Positions 5,306 to 9,433 of a stretch of DNA of 9,433 bases are shown piece after piece. This stretch comes from an uncultured Lachnospiraceae bacterium (GTDB taxonomy: Bacteria; Bacillota_A; Clostridia; Lachnospirales; Lachnospiraceae). The translations under genes and the position numbers were made by a program. Location: the NCBI GenBank assembly GCA_905200565.1, contig CAJKKX010000059.1, positions 1 to 9,433 of the forward strand. Direction: 5' to 3'. Below the pieces are notes generated by a model, which made no database searches, was not told the DNA's origin, and saw only the letters and a list, made by a program, of their open reading frames with translations. The first letter of the stretch is position 1. Every line of letters starts with the position of its first letter.

Positions 5306-5339
5306 CGGGAGGCATCGTACGGGCAGATGCCCTGTCCCG
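5306..5339 (+). other. Stem-loop between hydrolase and binding-protein genes
   Basis: CGGGAGGCATC (5306-5316) pairs with GATGCC (5326-5331) and TCCCG (5335-5339), with a three-base bulge CTG and a 9-base loop. No run of Ts follows, so it is unlikely to be a full terminator. It could protect or mark the 5' end of a processed binding-protein mRNA. Confidence 0.5.
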
Positions 5340-5380
5340 GCATCATTATATAAAAAATTATGCAAAGGAGAAGAAAGAAC

Positions 5381-6952
5381 ATGAAAAAGAGATTTGTGGC
5401 ACTTTTATTAACCGGAGCACTGACGATCAGTTCTCTTGGAACCGGTACTGCAGTTTTTGCGGCGGAGGATGGAAGAACGGCTTCTGTAACCGTTGGCGTT
5501 ACGGCAGATCCGGAAAATATGGGACCGTGGTCTGGAATGTCGGCAGGACGTATTGCAATGCTGTTTACGGTGTATGAGTACATGATCACCAGAGAAGACG
5601 GACAGGTGTACGGCGTGCTCGCAAAGAACTGGGAGCAGGTAGATCCGAAGACCTACACGATGGAGATCTATGATTACATTCATGACGCGGCAGGCAACCC
5701 GCTGACCGCTTCCGATATCGTATTCAGTTTTGAATCCGCGATCGCGACAAAGAACTACGGCAAGCTTTCTGTTGTAGAGAGCGTGACGGCGGTGGATGAT
5801 TACAATCTGGAATTCAAGTTTAACAAGGACCTTGAGATTGGTGAATTTGAGAACGTGCTTCTGGAGGTAGCGATCGTTACGCAGGCAGCTTACGAGGCAT
5901 CCGAAGATCAGATGGCGACGACGCCGGTCGGCACCTCCGCTTATCTGGTAGAAAGCTACGTTCCAGGGTCTGAGCTTGTTTTAAAGGACACCGGAAATTA
6001 CTGGCAGACGGATGAATCTCTGGTGCACGGAACAAGTATCCACAACGCGGATGAAATCAGATTTTCCGTAATTACAGAGGCTTCCCAGCACACCGTTGCA
6101 ATGCAGACAGGCGCAGTGGACATTTCAAACGGTATTCCGGATACGGATATTGCGAAGTTTTCAGAGGGCGGAGAGTATGCAGAGGGAAACCAGGTATCGG
6201 TTGTTCTGGATAATCTTACCTATGACATAGAGTACAACATGTCCGACAGCTCTGTATTTAAGGATGACGAGAATCTGAGACTTGCGCTTGCCTGTGCGAT
6301 TGACAAGGAAGGATTGAATCAAGGTGCGTTCAACGGCAATGGTATGGCGGTGAAGGATTTTGCAAACGCGACCTATCCGGACTATAATCCGGAATGGGAT
6401 AACGAGGATTATTATGATTATGATGTAGAAAAAGCAAAGGAATATCTTGCACAGTCCAATTATGATGGAAGCCCGTTGACTCTGGAATATACCAACAGCG
6501 GCATGCAGGAAATGCTGGCGCAGATGCTGCAGGCTTACTGGGGACAGATCGGCGTGACGGTAGAGCTGGTTGGTTACGACCAGATGATGGCACAGCAGGA
6601 ACAGTATAATGCGGAGGGCTTTGATATTCTTCTGAAGACGGCCGGTTCCACAGACTATATTGTGAACCAGTGGAAGCTCTGCTGGGATGCAAGAGACTAC
6701 CGTGACATCACCGGCGGAACTGCAAACTTTGTAGTGGACGAAGAGCTGGATAATCTGATGCAGGCATGCCTGAGTGTAGATACCTACGGTCCGGAGAGCA
6801 TTGAAGCAATGCATGACTACCTTGTAGAGAAATGCTACGGCTACGGAATTGTACAGGGTCCGATCAATATCGTACATTCTGATAAGATCGCAACTGTTGC
6901 TCTGGATGCAAGAAACCAGATCCTTCCGGGAGCATGCGTATACGCAGAATAA
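5381..6952 (+). CDS. ABC transporter substrate-binding protein, family 5 (oligopeptide/dipeptide type)
   Basis: Predicted 523-residue exported binding protein. The ATG at 5381 has AAGGAG ten bases upstream. The N-terminus MKKRFVALLLTGALTISSLG is a signal peptide followed by a VFA-AED cleavage site near residues 27/28. There is no lipobox cysteine, which is unusual for a Gram-positive binding protein. The mature part shows family 5 features: an early segment with the FTVYEYMITRE region, LAKNWEQVDPKTYTMEI, GNPLTASDIVFSFESA, a GTSAYLVESYVPGSELVLKDTGNYW stretch, and the VEKAKEYLAQSNYDG lobe-closing region. Length is as expected for DppA/OppA-type proteins. Such proteins capture peptides, but also nickel, sugars or other compounds, so the ligand cannot be read from sequence. 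Permease genes of the same class follow directly. Confidence 0.92.
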   Translation: MKKRFVALLLTGALTISSLGTGTAVFAAEDGRTASVTVGVTADPENMGPWSGMSAGRIAMLFTVYEYMITREDGQVYGVLAKNWEQVDPKTYTMEIYDYIHDAAGNPLTASDIVFSFESAIATKNYGKLSVVESVTAVDDYNLEFKFNKDLEIGEFENVLLEVAIVTQAAYEASEDQMATTPVGTSAYLVESYVPGSELVLKDTGNYWQTDESLVHGTSIHNADEIRFSVITEASQHTVAMQTGAVDISNGIPDTDIAKFSEGGEYAEGNQVSVVLDNLTYDIEYNMSDSSVFKDDENLRLALACAIDKEGLNQGAFNGNGMAVKDFANATYPDYNPEWDNEDYYDYDVEKAKEYLAQSNYDGSPLTLEYTNSGMQEMLAQMLQAYWGQIGVTVELVGYDQMMAQQEQYNAEGFDILLKTAGSTDYIVNQWKLCWDARDYRDITGGTANFVVDEELDNLMQACLSVDTYGPESIEAMHDYLVEKCYGYGIVQGPINIVHSDKIATVALDARNQILPGACVYAE

Positions 6953-6982
6953 AGGAAGAACCGGTATAAGCCAAGTTACAAT

Positions 6983-7024
6983 ATGCGGCGCTGCACACTC
7001 CGTAAAATGCGGCGCCGCATTTTT
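6983..7024 (+). terminator. Attenuator-like hairpin between binding-protein and permease genes
   Basis: ATGCGGCGC (6983-6991) pairs exactly with GCGCCGCAT (7012-7020), followed by TTTTT (7020-7024). A smaller palindrome, ATGCGGCGCCGCAT (7007-7020), is an alternative fold. The permease ribosome binding site starts right after it. A partial terminator here would give more binding protein than permease, a common arrangement in binding-protein operons. Confidence 0.65.
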
Positions 7025-7038
7025 AGAAAGGAGTCCAT

Positions 7039-8007
7039 ATGTGGAAATATATTGTAAAACGTCTGTTATGGATGATACCGGTGCTGCTCGGTATTTCCGT
7101 GGTAATTTTTACAATCATGTATTTTTGCCCGGGCGATCCGGCGGCAGCGATCCTCGGCAATGCGGCGACGCCGGCGGCGATAGCGGAAAAGCGGGCGGAG
7201 CTGGGGCTGGATGAGCCGTATCTGGTGCGTCTTTTGAGCTATTTAAACCAGGTGTTCCTGCACTTTGATCTGGGAACCTCTTATTTCCAGAATCAGTCGG
7301 TAATGTCCGGTATCTTATACCGCTTGCCGTACACCGCTACGATCGCGGTCATCTGTATGCTGCTGCAGATCCTGATCGGCACGCCGCTTGGCATCACTGC
7401 AGCCGTTCACCAGAATGGTCTGGCGGATCGTATTTGCATGGTGATCGCACTTGCAGGCGTTTCCGTTCCGGGCTTCTGGCTGGCAATGATGTTGGTGCTG
7501 CTGTTTTCTGTAAAGCTTGGCTGGCTGCCGCCCTACGGCGTCGGCGGGATCCAGTATTTTATTTTGCCGTGTATCGCAAACGCGTTCGCGGGCATTGCAT
7601 CTCAGGCGCGTCAGACGCGTTCGAGTATGCTGGAGGTTATCCGATCTGATTATATTGTGACGGCGCGCGCGAAAGGGCTTTCCGAGCGGGAGATCCTTTA
7701 CAAGCATGCACTTCCGAACGCACTGATCCCGATCATCACCGTAGTCGGAAACGGTATGGGAATGATGCTCGGCGGTACGGTGGTTATCGAATCTGTATTC
7801 TCGATTCCGGGCATCGGCATGTATACAACCTCAGCGATCAATAACCGTGATTACCCTGTCGTTATGGGCGGTGTGCTGTTTCTCGGCGCATTGTTCAGTC
7901 TGATCATGCTTCTGGTGGACGTGATTTATGCATTTGTTGATCCGCGTATCAAGGCACAGTACGAGGGACAGCAGAAGAGTTTCAGAAGGAGGAAGAAGAA
8001 TGGCTAA
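7039..8007 (+). CDS. Peptide-type ABC transporter permease (DppB/OppB family)
   Basis: Predicted 322-residue inner-membrane permease; AAAGGAG ends five bases before the ATG. It has the family's N-terminal membrane helix with KRLLWMIPVLLGISVVIF (7-24), followed by the extracytoplasmic CPGDPA segment and the AELGLDEPYLVRLLSYL region. Further membrane helices lie at about 98-120, 132-157, 170-190, 232-252 and 278-300. The cytoplasmic coupling (EAA-like) loop is at about 204-230, TARAKGLSEREILYKHALPN, where the ATPase docks, and ESVFSIPGIG (251-260) is a family hallmark. It ends in a basic tail, FRRRKKNG. It should pair with the next gene product to form the channel. The last eight bases overlap the next gene. 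Confidence 0.95.
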   Translation: MWKYIVKRLLWMIPVLLGISVVIFTIMYFCPGDPAAAILGNAATPAAIAEKRAELGLDEPYLVRLLSYLNQVFLHFDLGTSYFQNQSVMSGILYRLPYTATIAVICMLLQILIGTPLGITAAVHQNGLADRICMVIALAGVSVPGFWLAMMLVLLFSVKLGWLPPYGVGGIQYFILPCIANAFAGIASQARQTRSSMLEVIRSDYIVTARAKGLSEREILYKHALPNALIPIITVVGNGMGMMLGGTVVIESVFSIPGIGMYTTSAINNRDYPVVMGGVLFLGALFSLIMLLVDVIYAFVDPRIKAQYEGQQKSFRRRKKNG

Positions 8008-8896
8008 TGGTGCAGCTGCTGCGGCAAATACAACGACAAAGGTACGAAAAAGGAAAGAAAGCCAGTTCAGCCTTGTGATGAAGCGTCTGAGTAAAAACAG
8101 ACTGGCGATGGCAGGTCTGGTTATCATATTGATTTTATTTTTGCTGGCGATTTTCTCCCCGTGGATCATGCCTTATCCTTACGAGGAGATGAATATGGCG
8201 GAGCGTTTTGCAAGCCCGTCCTTAAAGCATCTCTGCGGAACAGATGAGATGGGACGCGATATTTTCAGCCGTCTGCTTTACGGCGCAAGGGCTTCCTTGT
8301 CCCTGGGCTTTCTGGCGACGATTATTTCTACTGTGATTGGTATGATTATCGGTTCCATCGTTGGCTATTTCGGCGGAGCGGTGGATACGGTGGTGATGCG
8401 TCTTGTGGATATCCTGCAGGCAATTCCCGGAATCCTGCTGGCGATCGCAATCTCGGCATGTCTGGGAAGTGGTTTTACAAATACAATTATTGCGCTTTCC
8501 ATCGGCGGTATCCCGATGACGGTGCGTCTGCTGCGCGGCTCCATTATGGGTGTGCGCAAGATGGAATACCTGGAGGCGGCGCAGACGATCAACTGCTCGG
8601 TTCCGCGTACCATTATGAAACATATCCTGCCGAACAGTATCTCCCCGATCATTGTATCCGTTACGATGGGCATCGGAAATACGATCCTGATGGCAGCGTC
8701 ACTCAGCTACATTGGACTTGGCGTACAGCCGCCGACGCCGGAGTGGGGCGCAATGCTCTCCGCAGCGAGAACCTACATGAGAGACTATCCGCACATGGTA
8801 TTATTTCCAGGTCTTGCGATCGCGCTGGTGGTGCTGTCTCTGAATATGCTCGGCGACGGTCTGCGCGATGCGCTGGATCCGAAGCTGAAGAAATAG
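8000..8896 (+). CDS. Peptide-type ABC transporter permease (DppC/OppC family)
   Basis: Predicted 298-residue inner-membrane permease. The ATG at 8000 has AGGAGG seven bases upstream, inside the end of the previous gene; the frame is open further upstream but lacks a ribosome binding site. An Ala/Thr-rich and basic N-terminus (1-30) leads into the OppC N-terminal domain, SKNRLAMAGLVIILILFLLA (31-50). The signature HLCGTDEMGRDIFSRLLYGA (77-96) is diagnostic of DppC/OppC proteins. The EAA coupling loop EAAQTINCSVPRTIMKHILP is at 192-211 and SYIGLGVQPPTPEWGAML at 236-253 is another family hallmark. Membrane helices lie near 37-56, 101-124, 139-157, 215-235 and 265-286. It forms the second half of the channel; the ATPase gene starts 12 bases after its stop. 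Confidence 0.95.
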   Translation: MANGAAAAANTTTKVRKRKESQFSLVMKRLSKNRLAMAGLVIILILFLLAIFSPWIMPYPYEEMNMAERFASPSLKHLCGTDEMGRDIFSRLLYGARASLSLGFLATIISTVIGMIIGSIVGYFGGAVDTVVMRLVDILQAIPGILLAIAISACLGSGFTNTIIALSIGGIPMTVRLLRGSIMGVRKMEYLEAAQTINCSVPRTIMKHILPNSISPIIVSVTMGIGNTILMAASLSYIGLGVQPPTPEWGAMLSAARTYMRDYPHMVLFPGLAIALVVLSLNMLGDGLRDALDPKLKK

Positions 8897-8908
8897 GAGG
8901 ACAAAGGA

Positions 8909-9433
8909 ATGGCTGAAAATAAAACGACATCTTCTTTTCTGGAAGTGAAAAATCTGGTTGTTCATTACACCTCCGAGGGAAAAGAAATTCATGCGGTAAA
9001 CGATGTTTCCTTTTGCTTAAACAAAGGCGAAACGCTCGGTCTGGTGGGTGAGACCGGCGCGGGCAAGACGACGATCGCGAAGTCGATCCTGCGCATCCTT
9101 CCGGAGCCGCCCGCGCATGTAGACCGCGGCGAGATTAAGCTGGAGGGGAGAAATCTTCTGGAGCTTGATAATGATGAGATGCGGAAAATCCGCGGAAAAC
9201 GGATCTCCATGATCTTCCAGGATCCGATGACGGCGCTGAATCCGGTTATGCGCGTGGGAAAACAGATCGCGGAGGGCATCGCGCTTCACGAGAAAGTTTC
9301 CAAAAAAGAGGCGGAGGAAAAGGCAAAGAAAATGCTGGAGATGGTCGGTATCCCAGGCTCCCGCTACCGCGATTATCCGCATCAGTTTTCCGGCGGCATG
9401 AAGCAGCGGGTTGTCATTGCGATGGCGCTTGCC
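8909..9433 (+). CDS. Peptide-type ABC transporter ATP-binding protein (DppD/OppD family), 3' end missing
   Basis: The first 175 codons are present and run off the window end. AGGAGG (8895-8900) lies eight bases before the ATG. Visible motifs are Walker [10 protein letters not shown] (47-55), Q-loop [11 protein letters not shown] (102-112), where the FQDP-x3-LNP form is characteristic of the DppD/OppD group, and signature FSGGMKQR (160-167). Walker B, the switch histidine and the C-terminal oligopeptide-transporter region (which in some relatives carries an iron-sulfur cysteine cluster) lie outside the window. The protein should be cytoplasmic and energise the two permeases. Family members usually occur as two unequal ATPases (D and F), so a second ATPase gene is expected downstream but is not seen here. 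Confidence 0.95.
   Translation, partial: MAENKTTSSFLEVKNLVVHYTSEGKEIHAVNDVSFCLNKGETLGLVGETGAGKTTIAKSILRILPEPPAHVDRGEIKLEGRNLLELDNDEMRKIRGKRISMIFQDPMTALNPVMRVGKQIAEGIALHEKVSKKEAEEKAKKMLEMVGIPGSRYRDYPHQFSGGMKQRVVIAMALA

Overview
The window looks like chromosomal DNA of a Gram-positive anaerobe of the Clostridia, most likely a Lachnospiraceae-type gut bacterium. This is inferred from strong AGGAGG-type ribosome binding sites before nearly every gene, sigma-A-like promoters (TTGACA-17-TAAGAT, TTGCTT-17-TATAAT), T-tailed hairpin terminators, moderate GC and the gene content. No rRNA, tRNA, CRISPR array or insertion sequence was seen.

Layout. (1) Bases 1-1165, minus strand: the start of a methionine-type ABC permease (cut by the window edge) overlapped by metN, with a promoter at 1137-1165. 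(2) Bases 1225-1381: a compact non-coding block bounded by an 11-bp perfect inverted repeat and holding two nested hairpin arms. (3) Bases 1412-2320, plus: a GTG-started RraA-like (aldolase superfamily) gene with its own terminator. (4) Bases 2403-3532, plus: a two-gene operon of a MarR-family regulator with a His-rich N-terminus and a translationally coupled Cys/His-rich protein. The second protein appears to keep the MarR dimerisation helices but not the DNA-binding domain. The operon ends in a strong terminator followed directly by a 27-bp repeat. (5) Bases 3600-4272, plus: a single small membrane protein of the aromatic acid exporter/FUSC-like type. (6) Bases 4314 to the window end, plus: an apparent operon of an alpha/beta hydrolase, an oligopeptide-type (family 5) substrate-binding protein, two permeases and an ATPase cut by the window end.

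How the genes may work together. metN and the permease are a methionine-importer pair. The last block is a complete peptide/nickel-class ABC importer apart from the missing end of the ATPase gene and any second ATPase. It is led by a cytoplasmic hydrolase, which suggests import of an ester or similar compound followed by hydrolysis inside the cell. The RraA-like enzyme and the exporter-like protein have their own transcription units, and any link to the hydrolase/transporter operon is speculative.

The most unusual content is the MarR/Cys-His-rich pair, which reads like a regulator with a DNA-binding-less paralogue and possible metal sensing, and the inverted-repeat-bounded structured block at 1225-1381. 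A half-related 27-bp copy of that block's left end recurs at 3533-3559.
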